A DNA stretch of 64,000 nucleotides from Pseudomonadales bacterium (GTDB lineage Bacteria > Pseudomonadota > Gammaproteobacteria > Pseudomonadales > DT-91). Positions 45,861-53,828 of this stretch are shown in pieces. The first letter of the stretch is position 1, and every line of letters starts with the position of its first letter. The DNA is taken from the NCBI GenBank assembly GCA_013215055.1, contig JABSRQ010000012.1, positions 1 through 64,000 of the forward strand, written 5' to 3'. Both the position numbers and the translations under genes were made by a program. The notes beneath the pieces are model-generated. The model worked only from the letters and a program-made list of their open reading frames with translations. It did no database searches and was not told the DNA's origin.

Positions 45861-45884
45861 TAAAATAAAATAAAATAAAATAAA
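45861..45884 (+). repeat. short TAAAA tandem repeat upstream of sRNA copy 2
   Basis: Four to five tandem TAAAA units start at the stop codon of the disrupted small gene and end 2 nt before the -35 element of sRNA copy 2. Slipped-strand changes here would move or alter upstream promoter contacts. Confidence 0.7.
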
Positions 45885-45885
45885 T

Positions 45886-45914
45886 ATGAACCAAATTGAA
45901 AAGCCACGTTCTTA
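45886..45914 (+). promoter_or_regulatory. promoter of sRNA copy 2 (ECF sigma-E-like)
   Basis: ATGAAC (45886-45891), a 17-nt spacer, TTCTTA (45909-45914); equivalently GAACCA-N16-TCTTA. Spacing is identical to the other copies, although the first base of the -35 differs. Confidence 0.62.
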
Positions 45915-45920
45915 TTCCCT

Positions 45921-46022
45921 GATAGTGGCTGAAACGTAAAGTCCCCTAAGCTTTACGTTTCAAGAGTTGTGGAACAACTCATTTTTAGCCGGTGATGCCC
46001 CCTTACATCACCGGCTTTTTTT
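45921..46022 (+). ncRNA. putative small RNA, family copy 2
   Basis: The first hairpin is perfect: GAAACGTAAAG (45931-45941), loop TCCCCTAAG, then CTTTACGTTTC (45951-45961). The second is GTTGT-GGA-ACAAC. The terminator stem is AGCCGGTGATG with CATCACCGGCT, followed by T7 to 46022. The first stem has almost no sequence identity to those of copies 1, 3 and 4 yet is fully paired, the clearest evidence for selection on RNA structure. An inverted AGCCAC/GTGGCT pair also surrounds the -10 region. Confidence 0.8.
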
Positions 46023-46181
46023 ATGCCTGTTTTTTAGCCAAATGAAATGGATTACGGCATCTCTTTACAATAAAAATCTATGCATCGGGCACAAAGTTGA
46101 CAGCTGGCATTTTTGCTAATACAGTTATTTCAGTAACAACAGAAATTACTGAAATAAAAGATCTGTGAACAAGGCTAAAGC

Positions 46182-46718
46182 ATGAATATTACACCTCTGA
46201 TGGAGCGCTACATTCTGCACTGGGGCGAAATGGGCACTCGTTGGGGCGTTAATCGCACCGTATCGCAAATACACGCCTTGTTATATCTCTCTCCAGAGGC
46301 GATGAATGCAGAGCAGATATCTTCTCTGCTGTCAGTTGCACGCTCAAATGTCAGCACCAGTATCAAGGAATTACAAAGTTGGGATTTGATCGAAGTCTCT
46401 AATGTACTGGGTGACAGGCGTGATCATTTTAAAGTTAAAGGTGATACCTGGGAGATGTTATTAACCATTATTGAAGGCCGTAAACGCCGAGAAATAGACC
46501 CTATTTTAACCATGCTCAGGCAGTGTGAGCTGGAAATGCATAATGATCATGAAACGCCCGAAAGTGTCAAAGATCAAATCAGGCAGATGACAAACTTTGT
46601 TTCAACACTCACAGAATGGTATGCGCAGGTCAGTGAATTACCTAAAGGCACGTTGATCACATTGATGAATATGGGCGCTAAAGTCGCCAAATTTATCCCA
46701 GGTAAAAAGAAGGATTAG
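46182..46718 (+). CDS. GbsR/MarR-like transcriptional regulator
   Basis: 178 residues. A winged HTH is visible at about 35-85: INRT...HALLYLSPEAMNAEQISSLLSVARSNVSTSIKELQSW (given in part), with SNVSTSIKELQ as recognition helix and LGDRRDHFK as wing. A helical dimerisation part follows. This matches the GbsR family. It is the first gene of the lipid-type cluster (81 nt before the next gene) and is the likely local regulator, possibly sensing a metabolite of the pathway. Confidence 0.88.
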   Translation: MNITPLMERYILHWGEMGTRWGVNRTVSQIHALLYLSPEAMNAEQISSLLSVARSNVSTSIKELQSWDLIEVSNVLGDRRDHFKVKGDTWEMLLTIIEGRKRREIDPILTMLRQCELEMHNDHETPESVKDQIRQMTNFVSTLTEWYAQVSELPKGTLITLMNMGAKVAKFIPGKKKD

Positions 46719-46798
46719 GCTAAACCGTTTGCGGTTGATAAACATGAAAGTTGGATAGATAAGGCCTGAAATTAACGGTGTCGCAGGAGTCATAACAT

Positions 46799-47740
46799 AT
46801 GAACATTGATGCGGATAAAAGACAGTGGTTAGTGCTTATTTTACTGATCGCCGGTTTTTCCTTAGGTGTGCGCTTACTGAGTCATTATCACTTTGAAACC
46901 ACTGCATTACTGTATGTGGGCATGCCCATGGGAATCGCCGTTACGCTTATTCTTTTTACGGGTGATAGTGCGTCTGTGAATTGGAAATTACGTTACTGGA
47001 ATCATTTACGCGCCGCTACGATTGTGATGTTAGGCAGCTCGGTCATTCTGTTTGAAGGCTTCCTGTGTGTATTGATGTTTCTACCTATTTATTTCACCGT
47101 GGTGTTATTTATTTTCTTAGTTGAATGTATTTATCGTGCTCTTAAAAAAGACAATAAAGCCACTTTGCCGGTACACATCTTGCCACTATTGTTACTGGCA
47201 TCATCCATGGAGGGCACCTTACCGCAGCTGTCTTTTCCCCGTTTCAACGAAGTCTCTTATAGCAAGGTTGTTGATGCCGATATCCAGCAGATAAAACTGA
47301 ATCTACAGAAACCTATTAACCTGGGCGAAGATATGCCCGCCTTTTTATCCCTGTTTCCCATGCCTTATGCGGTTGAAGCCGAGACCTTGAAGGCAGGCGA
47401 TATACACAGGAGTTATTTTCGTTATCACCGCTGGTTTGTGACCAACACCCATGAAGGTTATATGGATATAAAATTGGTAGAAGTGGGGGACAGGCATATT
47501 CGTACTGAAGTGGTTGCAGATACCAGTTATTTATCTAACTACTTAACCTTGCATGGCACCTTGATTGAGCTAGAGCCACTGGCGGATAACAAAACCAGGG
47601 TAACCCTGAAGGTAAGCTACAAAAGGAAATTAGACCCGGCCTGGTATTTTGGCCCGCTGGAACGCTTTGCTGTTAAACAGACCGCAGGCTATTTGATCGA
47701 TAAGGTCATCGCTAGAAAGGAGCAGGATCAAAATGGATAA
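46799..47740 (+). CDS. membrane protein with C-terminal SRPBCC-like domain
   Basis: 313 residues. The N-terminal about 140 residues hold four or more hydrophobic segments (LVLILLIAGFSLGVRLL, LLYVGMPMGIAVTLILF, ATIVMLGSSVILFEGFLCV, FTVVLFIFLVECIY). The rest resembles a START/SRPBCC lipid- or ligand-binding fold (SKVVDADIQQIKLNL, TLIELEPLADNKTRVTLKVSY, cited in part). It overlaps the desaturase gene by 8 nt, so the two are translationally linked. A role in handling a lipid or polyketide-like substrate is inferred from neighbours. Confidence 0.72.
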   Translation: MNIDADKRQWLVLILLIAGFSLGVRLLSHYHFETTALLYVGMPMGIAVTLILFTGDSASVNWKLRYWNHLRAATIVMLGSSVILFEGFLCVLMFLPIYFTVVLFIFLVECIYRALKKDNKATLPVHILPLLLLASSMEGTLPQLSFPRFNEVSYSKVVDADIQQIKLNLQKPINLGEDMPAFLSLFPMPYAVEAETLKAGDIHRSYFRYHRWFVTNTHEGYMDIKLVEVGDRHIRTEVVADTSYLSNYLTLHGTLIELEPLADNKTRVTLKVSYKRKLDPAWYFGPLERFAVKQTAGYLIDKVIARKEQDQNG

Positions 47741-48695
47741 CCAGGCTCTGAAAAAACGCTATGAAAATGAGCGCATCAAAACATCTGCGTCTGCCAATGA
47801 TGCGGTAAACGGCGTGGTTAAATGGGCACCGCTGAAATCCCTGTGGATTACCGCCATGTACCTGGGCACCATCATCGGAGTCTATAACTACTTCAGTTGG
47901 CAGACCGTGTTAGTGTTTTTTATCACCAGTGGTGTGACCTTGTGTGCCGGGCATTCTGTAGGCATGCATCGCAAGCTTATTCATCAAAGTTATGATTGCC
48001 CGGATTGGCTAGAGAAAACCTTGGTTTATCTGGGTACGTTGGTTGGATTGGGCGGCCCCTTTACCATGACCCATACCCACGATATGCGCGATTGGGCCCA
48101 ACGCCAAAGTCAGTGCCATGATTATTTTGCCCATCGCCAATCTATGCCAGTAGATGCCTGGTGGCAGATGCACTGCGATATTCATTTGCATCATGCGCCA
48201 GAATTTATCTTTGATAAGGCCATGGCCCAGAGCCGGTTTTATCGCTGCATTGATCAAACTGCGATGTTGCAACAATTACCCTGGGTCTTGTTATTCTTTT
48301 TTATAGGTGGTTGGGGCTGGGTGTTATTTGGCATCTGTGCCCGTGTTGCGATTAGTATTACCGGCCATTGGTTGATTGGTTATATTGCGCATAATCATGG
48401 CCCTCGCCATTGGCATGTCGAAGGTGCTTGTGTACAGGGTTACGATGTTGATTTCTGTGGCTTGATCACTTTTGGCGAATGTTGGCACAACAACCATCAT
48501 GCTTTTCCTGGTTCGGCAAAATTAGGCATCTATAACAATCAAATGGACCCCGGTTGGTGGTTGATAAAAGCCTTGGAGAAAGCCGGGTTTATCAGCAATA
48601 TTAAAACCCATAAAGATTTGCCTCTACGACCTGAACTGCAGGCATTAAACGTTGAAGATGAAATATACATCAAGGGAACACAGTTTCCAGGCTAA
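47733..48695 (+). CDS. acyl-CoA/fatty acid desaturase
   Basis: 320 residues. Histidine boxes of membrane di-iron desaturases are present: GHSVGMHRKLIH (H-x4-H), TMTHTHDMRDWAQ, DIHLHHAPEF and HNNHHAFPGSAK (H-x2-HH). Hydrophobic helices occur at about 35-75 and 180-225. The sequence is nearer to delta-9-type acyl-CoA desaturases than the acyl-lipid enzyme at 22894. With its operon neighbours it probably modifies a specific lipid. Confidence 0.87.
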   Translation: MDNQALKKRYENERIKTSASANDAVNGVVKWAPLKSLWITAMYLGTIIGVYNYFSWQTVLVFFITSGVTLCAGHSVGMHRKLIHQSYDCPDWLEKTLVYLGTLVGLGGPFTMTHTHDMRDWAQRQSQCHDYFAHRQSMPVDAWWQMHCDIHLHHAPEFIFDKAMAQSRFYRCIDQTAMLQQLPWVLLFFFIGGWGWVLFGICARVAISITGHWLIGYIAHNHGPRHWHVEGACVQGYDVDFCGLITFGECWHNNHHAFPGSAKLGIYNNQMDPGWWLIKALEKAGFISNIKTHKDLPLRPELQALNVEDEIYIKGTQFPG

Positions 48696-48724
48696 ATAAA
48701 AATAGCGTAAAGAAGGATTAAGTA

Positions 48725-49267
48725 ATGAATATACTGGCACAACAAATGGATGGTGGATTTGAACGTCTTAAGCCGTTATTACAAGCCGTTCATACCGGAT
48801 CACAACGTATAGAAGGTTTTGCCCAAATCAAAAGAGGCAATGCCATTGCCCGGTTAATCTGCAATATCTTTGGCTTCCCGGCGGAACATAAAAATTGCCC
48901 ACTCACCGTAGATTGTGAACATAGCGCCGATGCGATGTTATGGCATAGAAACTTTAATGGTTTAAAAATGCAGAGCCACTTTAAAAGCAAAGGCAACTAT
49001 TTGGTTGAATGCCTGGGCCCTTTGCAACTGTATTTACAACCACGTGAAGAAGATGGGCAACTTAACTATCACTTTGTATCTACCCACTTTATGTTTATCC
49101 CGTTACCTGGATTTTTAAGCCCCTCTATTGAAGCCTGGGAGAAAGAGTTAGAAGGAAAATATCATTTTAACGTCTGTGTAAAAATGCCCTTTATCGGCGA
49201 GGTGATTGCGTATAAAGGCATAATGCAAAGAGTGGAGAGCAACGCGGATGAAGGACAAACTTTATAG
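48725..49267 (+). CDS. DUF4166-domain protein (first)
   Basis: 180 residues with DUF4166-like landmarks: RGNAIARLICNIFGFPAEH, DAMLWHRNFNGLKMQSHF and FVSTHFMFIPLPGFLSP. DUF4166 often occurs fused to or beside saccharopine-dehydrogenase-like proteins, as here: its end overlaps the next gene by 20 nt. No signal peptide. Function unknown. Confidence 0.82.
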   Translation: MNILAQQMDGGFERLKPLLQAVHTGSQRIEGFAQIKRGNAIARLICNIFGFPAEHKNCPLTVDCEHSADAMLWHRNFNGLKMQSHFKSKGNYLVECLGPLQLYLQPREEDGQLNYHFVSTHFMFIPLPGFLSPSIEAWEKELEGKYHFNVCVKMPFIGEVIAYKGIMQRVESNADEGQTL

Positions 49268-50375
49268 TGTCATCGTTATCGGTGGCTACGGTACTTTTGG
49301 ACAACGCCTGGTTAAAAGCTTAAGCGAAAATCCAGGCTTGATGATAACCATCGCCGGGCGTAATACAGAAAAAGCCTCTGTACTGGCAGATGCATTAAAA
49401 AAGGAAAAATCAAAAGCCTGCATACGGTTTGCCAGAATAGATACCACCAGCGCTGAATTACAGGCAGATATAAAGCAGTTGGAAGCCGATTGCATTGTTA
49501 ATTGCAGCGGCCCCTTCTTGCTTGAATGTGATCAGTTGCGCCAGTGCTGTGTTGATCTGCAGTGCAACTATATTGATCTGGCCGATAACCGCCAATTTGT
49601 AAATGCGATAGAAAACTATGATGTCGGGGCCAAGGTAGCCAATGTCTGCCTGATCAGTGGTGCCAGCACCGTACCGGGGCTTTCCACGGCGGTTATCGAA
49701 CATTTCCTGCCTCGCTTCGCGACGCTTACCAGTATCAACTATGGCATCTCTCCGGGTAATAAAACCGAGAGAGGGCTGGCAACGGTTAGCTCCATTTTAT
49801 CTTATACCGGTAAACCCTATACCCATCTTAAAGATGGCATGCAACAAGTCTGCTTTGGTTGGCAGGGATTACGGCGTTACGACTTTGGCCCCGTGTTAGG
49901 TAAACGGTGGTTAAGCAATTGTGACATTCCCGATCACGACATTCTGCCTAAACGTTATCCGCAGTTACAACAGCTGCAGTTTCAGGCCGGGCTGGAAGTG
50001 ACATTATTACATGTTGGTTTATGGTTGTTATCCCTCTTGCCGCGCCTTGGCCTGCTAAAAAGTTTAATGCCTTTTGCCACACCGTTAACCGCCATGAGTA
50101 AATGGTTTCAAACCTTGGGTTCCGATGCGGGTGGCATGTTTATGCATTTACAGGGCATTGATCATGATGGCCAAACACTTAATATCGAATGGTGTATGGA
50201 AGCCGAAGACGGCGTTGGTCCGAATATTCCTACCATCGCTGCCGAAATACTGGTGACACGATTGGCCGGCAGTAATACATTACCGGCAGGTGCCTACGCC
50301 TGTGTCGATCTGTTCAGCCTTGAGGAGTTTATGCAGGTCGCCAAGCGCTGGGGCATAGTTCATTACACACGTTAG
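49248..50375 (+). CDS. saccharopine dehydrogenase-like oxidoreductase
   Basis: 375 residues. The N-terminal Rossmann fold is clear (VIVIGGYGTFGQRLVKSL, then AGRNTEKASVLADAL), followed by CIVNCSGPFLLE and GASTVPGLSTAVIEHFL, typical of the saccharopine dehydrogenase NADP-binding family (SDH/trans-acting enoyl reductase group). In such relatives the enzyme reduces a lipid or polyketide intermediate. It sits between two DUF4166-like genes, a common fused or linked arrangement. Confidence 0.87.
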   Translation: MKDKLYSVIVIGGYGTFGQRLVKSLSENPGLMITIAGRNTEKASVLADALKKEKSKACIRFARIDTTSAELQADIKQLEADCIVNCSGPFLLECDQLRQCCVDLQCNYIDLADNRQFVNAIENYDVGAKVANVCLISGASTVPGLSTAVIEHFLPRFATLTSINYGISPGNKTERGLATVSSILSYTGKPYTHLKDGMQQVCFGWQGLRRYDFGPVLGKRWLSNCDIPDHDILPKRYPQLQQLQFQAGLEVTLLHVGLWLLSLLPRLGLLKSLMPFATPLTAMSKWFQTLGSDAGGMFMHLQGIDHDGQTLNIEWCMEAEDGVGPNIPTIAAEILVTRLAGSNTLPAGAYACVDLFSLEEFMQVAKRWGIVHYTR

Positions 50376-50383
50376 GAGGGCTT

Positions 50384-51007
50384 ATGAACGCCAAGCTCAA
50401 CGTTGAAGATTACAACGCCAGCACGGATTATCGTGCCTTGTTAGGTGAAGACAGTTGGAGCCGATTACATCCGGCAATTCAACGGCGTTTTAATCACCGT
50501 CAAAGACATAGCAGCGTCTGCTACCAAGGTGTGATGTCTTACGTGTTTTTATCTTTTTTTGGTTTACTTTTAGCACATTTATTACGCTTTATCGGTACAC
50601 CCTTGGCACTCTATAACGGCAAAAATATTCCTGTTGTGGTAAACGTTTACCCCGCCGAAAATGATGTGGGGCTTATTTGGGATAGAGCCTACGATTATCC
50701 CAATAAAAAATCCCATAGAGTAAAATCTACAAAAATTATTGAAACAGACGCCGGTTTAATCGAATGTGTAGGGGCAGGTTTTGTCATGCAGCTAAAAGCC
50801 TATGAACATGAAGGTGCACTTTGTTTTGAGAGTAGCCAGTTCTATTGGAAGATAGGTCTGTATAAACTGCAAATGCCCGAGTGGCTAACACCGGGGAAAA
50901 CCTGGGTGATTCAACGGGCTATCGATAATGAACAATTTCAATTTTATTTAAATGTGACCCACCCGCTATTAGGGCTTATGTATGAGCAAGACGGAATCTT
51001 TAAATAA
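50384..51007 (+). CDS. DUF4166-like protein (second)
   Basis: 207 residues, 8 nt after the oxidoreductase gene. It resembles the first DUF4166 protein only loosely (LHPAIQRRFNHR, YPNKKSHRVKSTKIIETDAG, WLTPGKTWVIQRAI) and includes a hydrophobic segment near residues 52-74. Its last codons overlap the start of the DCC gene by 26 nt. Function unknown. Confidence 0.68.
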   Translation: MNAKLNVEDYNASTDYRALLGEDSWSRLHPAIQRRFNHRQRHSSVCYQGVMSYVFLSFFGLLLAHLLRFIGTPLALYNGKNIPVVVNVYPAENDVGLIWDRAYDYPNKKSHRVKSTKIIETDAGLIECVGAGFVMQLKAYEHEGALCFESSQFYWKIGLYKLQMPEWLTPGKTWVIQRAIDNEQFQFYLNVTHPLLGLMYEQDGIFK

Positions 51008-51413
51008 CCCACACGGTGATGACCGCATCATTTTATTTGATGCGGTCTGTAAACTTTGTTGCGGCTGGACCCGATTTATCCTGCGCTTTGATACCCAGCA
51101 TCACTTTAAATTGTGTAGTGTGCAGTCACCTGCCGGGCAAAAATTATTAAAACAGTGTGGCCTGCCCACGGACACGTTTGAGACTATGGTATTGATACAC
51201 AAAGATGGCTTTGAAACCAAGAGTGATGCATTGCTTTCAATACTGGCTAAAATGCCAATGCCCTGGCCCTTATTCTTGATACTGAAAGTTTTACCCAAGC
51301 GCATACGCAATGTTCTTTATGATCAAATAGCCCAAAACCGTTACAAACTTTTTGGTCGATATAATCAATGTATGATTCCCCGCAAAGAAGATCAAAACCG
51401 ATTTTTAGAATAA
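50982..51413 (+). CDS. DCC-family (DUF393) thiol-disulfide-like protein
   Basis: 143 residues with the family opening RIILFDAVCKLCCGWTRFI (the D-x2-C-x2-C pattern), then a thioredoxin-like helical part ending FGRYNQCMIP. DCC proteins are putative thiol-disulfide oxidoreductases. It is the last gene of the cluster, 26 nt overlapping the previous one, so all six genes from 46799 are probably one operon. Confidence 0.85.
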   Translation: MSKTESLNNPHGDDRIILFDAVCKLCCGWTRFILRFDTQHHFKLCSVQSPAGQKLLKQCGLPTDTFETMVLIHKDGFETKSDALLSILAKMPMPWPLFLILKVLPKRIRNVLYDQIAQNRYKLFGRYNQCMIPRKEDQNRFLE

Positions 51414-51510
51414 GCTCAGTTGATACGCCAATAATCACGCATCTCAGACAATGGAATACGGTGGCGAAGATTAAAAAGTTGCCGGTCTTTAATAAAAAAC
51501 ACATTTTTTC

Positions 51511-51539
51511 TTGCATGCTTAAAAAAGCAAGGCTATATT
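51511..51539 (+). promoter_or_regulatory. sigma-70-like promoter of the RtcB-PrfH operon leader
   Basis: TTGCAT (51511-51516), a 17-nt spacer and TATATT (51534-51539). The predicted start near 51546 would give a leader of about 360 nt before rtcB. No sigma-54 consensus was found, although RtcR/sigma-54 control is typical of rtcBA operons. Confidence 0.5.
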
Positions 51540-51580
51540 CCACACATCTTTAATTCCAGCCAAAAATAAGGAGGCTCAAA

Positions 51581-51643
51581 ATGTTTGTAACCATTAAATC
51601 TTTCACACTGTTGGGTCTCACTACCAAAACACTTTTCAGCTAA
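51581..51643 (+). CDS. 20-codon leader peptide before the RtcB-PrfH operon
   Basis: MFVTIKSFTLLGLTTKTLFS, starting 8 nt after a near-perfect AAGGAGG site, the best ribosome site in the neighbourhood. The stop codon lies in the loop of a small hairpin (CTTTTC/GAAAAG). A tiny well-translated ORF at the head of a structured leader is typical of ribosome-sensing attenuators, which would be logical for a ribosome-repair operon. Inference. Confidence 0.5.
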   Translation: MFVTIKSFTLLGLTTKTLFS

Positions 51644-51898
51644 CGAAAAGTTCTTTTAGCTCTAGCTGCTGATAAAACCTATCAAGCACAGCGAGCAAGT
51701 GATATTAAACATTGAATAATCGACTCAGCTAATTCAGCTGTGCTTGTCTATTCCTGTTTTCCCTATAGGTGAATTTTTAACCCTGCTTCGGCACAGGATT
51801 ATTCTGTGCCTCAAAATTTTATCAGCATCTTTTTGCTGAGACGGGCAGCTATTGCCTGAAAAAAATACACGTTCCTCATGTAAGAGAACGTGTTAAGA
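51644..51898 (+). promoter_or_regulatory. structured leader RNA of the RtcB-PrfH operon
   Basis: About 250 nt with nested perfect stems. An 11-bp outer stem (TGCTGATAAAA at 51667-51677 with its complement at 51817-51827) encloses a 10-bp stem (CAAGCACAGC at 51683 with GCTGTGCTTG at 51737) and a 7-bp hairpin GGCACAG...CTGTGCC (51790-51810). An 8-bp hairpin ACACGTTC/GAACGTGT (about 51867-51893) ends close to the rtcB ribosome site. The multibranched shape suggests a regulatory or stand-alone RNA. Confidence 0.6.
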
Positions 51899-51906
51899 GA
51901 AATGTA

Positions 51907-53115
51907 ATGGGCACTTTAAAAAAAGACGTCGTAAAAGAAATGACATCAGCAAAAGGCAAAGCCGTAAGGTTGATCATTTCAGATGAAAACTGGTTAGAAA
52001 CAGATGCCGTTGATCAGTTACTTAGAACAACCGATTTAGAAGGCATTTGCTGTGGTGTGGGTATGCCAGATTTGCACCCGGGAAAGGGCCAACCCATAGG
52101 GGCGGCTTTTATCAGTGAAAATAAAATCTATCCGCACCTAGTGGGCAGTGATATTGGCTGTGGCATGGGGCTTTGGCATATCGATGTGAAACCTAAAAAA
52201 GTGGATATCAATAAATGGGATAAAAAGCTGCAAGGCCTGGATGATGTTTTATCCGAGCATGCGCTGCGCCCCTATGCTGATAGGCTAAACACGCCTGAAG
52301 CTTATGCTCATCATAATAAAAAACTGGGCACCATTGGTGGTGGCAACCACTTTGCTGAAATTCAACAAGTGGAATGCATTCACGATGAGAAAACCATGGC
52401 CGCTATCGGCCTGGATAAAAATGCTGTGGTGCTGCTGGTACATAGTGGCTCAAGAGGTTTGGGGCAAACCTTGCTGCGTGAACATGTCGATAAATATGCG
52501 GCTAAGGGTCTGGATTTAGGAACAGATGAAGCTGAATCGTATTTACTTAAACATGATTTTGCTAATCGTTGGGCTGGCATTAATCGATTAGCGATTGCCT
52601 ATCGGTTTTTACAAAGCCTGTCGTTGAAGGCGCATGCTTTATTGGATGTCTCTCATAATCATGTTCAGCCTTTGAGCAAGAATGCAGTAGCCGCATTGGC
52701 CTATCAGGAAAATAACCATGGCCACTGGATTCATCGAAAAGGTGCCTCACCTACCGATCAAGGCTTGGTAATGATTCCGGGTTCCAGAGGTAGCCTTAGT
52801 TATCTGGTGCGACCTAAGGAAAACGAAAAAGCCTTAGCTACAGCAGGTTTTTCGTTAGCACATGGTGCTGGCAGAAAATGGAAACGCAGTGATGCCAAGG
52901 GGCGATTGCAGAAACGTTATGACCAAACCGCCGTGTTAAAAACACGTTTTGGCAGTCGAGTCATCTGTGCCAATAAAGATTTGGCTTATGAAGAATCACA
53001 GCAAGCGTATAAAGATATTGATGTCGTCATTGAAGATTTAGTGCATGCCAACATCATTGATGTTATCGCCGCTTTTAAGCCTTTGCTGACCTACAAAACA
53101 AGGAAGACAAAATAA
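51907..53115 (+). CDS. rtcB: RtcB-family RNA ligase (RtcB2 type)
   Basis: 402 residues with RtcB signatures: CCGVGMPDLHPGKGQPIGAA (metal Cys/His region), GSDIGCGMG, GGGNHFAEIQ, VHSGSRGLG, DVSHNHVQ, MIPGSRGSLSYLV, and SLAHGAGRKWKR near residue 319, where the His is the guanylated nucleophile. RtcB joins 2',3'-cyclic phosphate or 3'-phosphate RNA ends to 5'-OH ends using GTP. Linked to prfH by a 1-nt overlap (TAATG). In this pairing RtcB is known to reseal cleaved 16S rRNA at the decoding centre. Archease and rtcA are absent. Confidence 0.93.
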   Translation: MGTLKKDVVKEMTSAKGKAVRLIISDENWLETDAVDQLLRTTDLEGICCGVGMPDLHPGKGQPIGAAFISENKIYPHLVGSDIGCGMGLWHIDVKPKKVDINKWDKKLQGLDDVLSEHALRPYADRLNTPEAYAHHNKKLGTIGGGNHFAEIQQVECIHDEKTMAAIGLDKNAVVLLVHSGSRGLGQTLLREHVDKYAAKGLDLGTDEAESYLLKHDFANRWAGINRLAIAYRFLQSLSLKAHALLDVSHNHVQPLSKNAVAALAYQENNHGHWIHRKGASPTDQGLVMIPGSRGSLSYLVRPKENEKALATAGFSLAHGAGRKWKRSDAKGRLQKRYDQTAVLKTRFGSRVICANKDLAYEESQQAYKDIDVVIEDLVHANIIDVIAAFKPLLTYKTRKTK

Positions 53116-53804
53116 TGCAATATCATAAAAAAGAAACTAACCCTGTTTGTTGGTTGCAGATAACCGCAGGCCAAGGCCCAAAAGAATGTGGCTGGGTGGT
53201 CGCACAGGTTTATAAACGCATTGTTGAAGAAGCAGAAGAAGCCAAATTGAATGTGCAACTGGTTGAAAGTTTGGCGTTTGATAAGTTGTTAAGAAAACAA
53301 TCACTCATTGAACCGGATGCTTATCGCTCTGTATTGCTGCGTATAGAAGGCACTGCCTCACCTGAGTTTTCTGAACGATGGTGTGGAGCTATTAAGTGGC
53401 AAGGTGAAAGTGCTTTAAGGGCCAAGCACAAACGACTTAATTGGTTTGTTGGCGTAGCGCCTGTTGTCATACCAAAAAATAATGCCACCGCATTTAATAC
53501 CTTACAGCGTGAGTGTGAATTTGACACCATGCGTGCCTCAGGCCCAGGTGGTCAGCATGTGAATAAAACCGATAGTGCGGTGCGTGTTAAACATAAGCCA
53601 ACAGGCTTAACGGTGCGTGTAGAAAGTGAACGTTCACAACACCGGAATAAACACATTGCCCTGGAGCGCTTGCAATTGCTATTGCAAGGCGCAGCCCAGC
53701 AAGATGCAAAGGCCTTGGAGCAACAGCGTTGGCTTAGCCATTATCAGGTGCAGCGTGGCAATGCCAAGCGTGTTTTTACAGGCCAAGAATTTAAAGAACG
53801 TTAG
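53115..53804 (+). CDS. prfH: peptide chain release factor homologue PrfH
   Basis: 229 residues with the catalytic release-factor motif G145-G146-Q147 (RASGPGGQHVNKTDSAVR) and the ribosome-binding tail (ESERSQHRNKHIALERL). The codon-recognition domain of RF1/RF2 is missing, as in PrfH. PrfH is reported to release the peptide from ribosomes with a cut in the decoding centre so that RtcB can repair them. Overlap with rtcB supports that. Confidence 0.93.
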   Translation: MQYHKKETNPVCWLQITAGQGPKECGWVVAQVYKRIVEEAEEAKLNVQLVESLAFDKLLRKQSLIEPDAYRSVLLRIEGTASPEFSERWCGAIKWQGESALRAKHKRLNWFVGVAPVVIPKNNATAFNTLQRECEFDTMRASGPGGQHVNKTDSAVRVKHKPTGLTVRVESERSQHRNKHIALERLQLLLQGAAQQDAKALEQQRWLSHYQVQRGNAKRVFTGQEFKER

Positions 53805-53828
53805 TCAAAAAACATCGAGGAGAATTTT

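Larger units (their letters stand above)
44072..45863 (+). pseudogene. 56-codon small gene interrupted by an IS1182-family element
   Basis: Removing the element and one CTAG copy joins 17 codons (MSIMMDNKKLQAMAEEL) in frame to 39 codons (VYEWHRISLAVKRACIFTGF, then MDLIAQSWRKQNEGFVNKK) ending at TAA 45861-45863. AAAGGTAAAAATA precedes the ATG. The C-terminal half closely resembles the frame at 59780-59880 (SLAIKRPWFFIGLIDLIIQSW...EGFVNKR). Each lies directly upstream of a small RNA copy. The protein is small, amphipathic, and of unknown function; this copy is inactivated. Confidence 0.75.
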
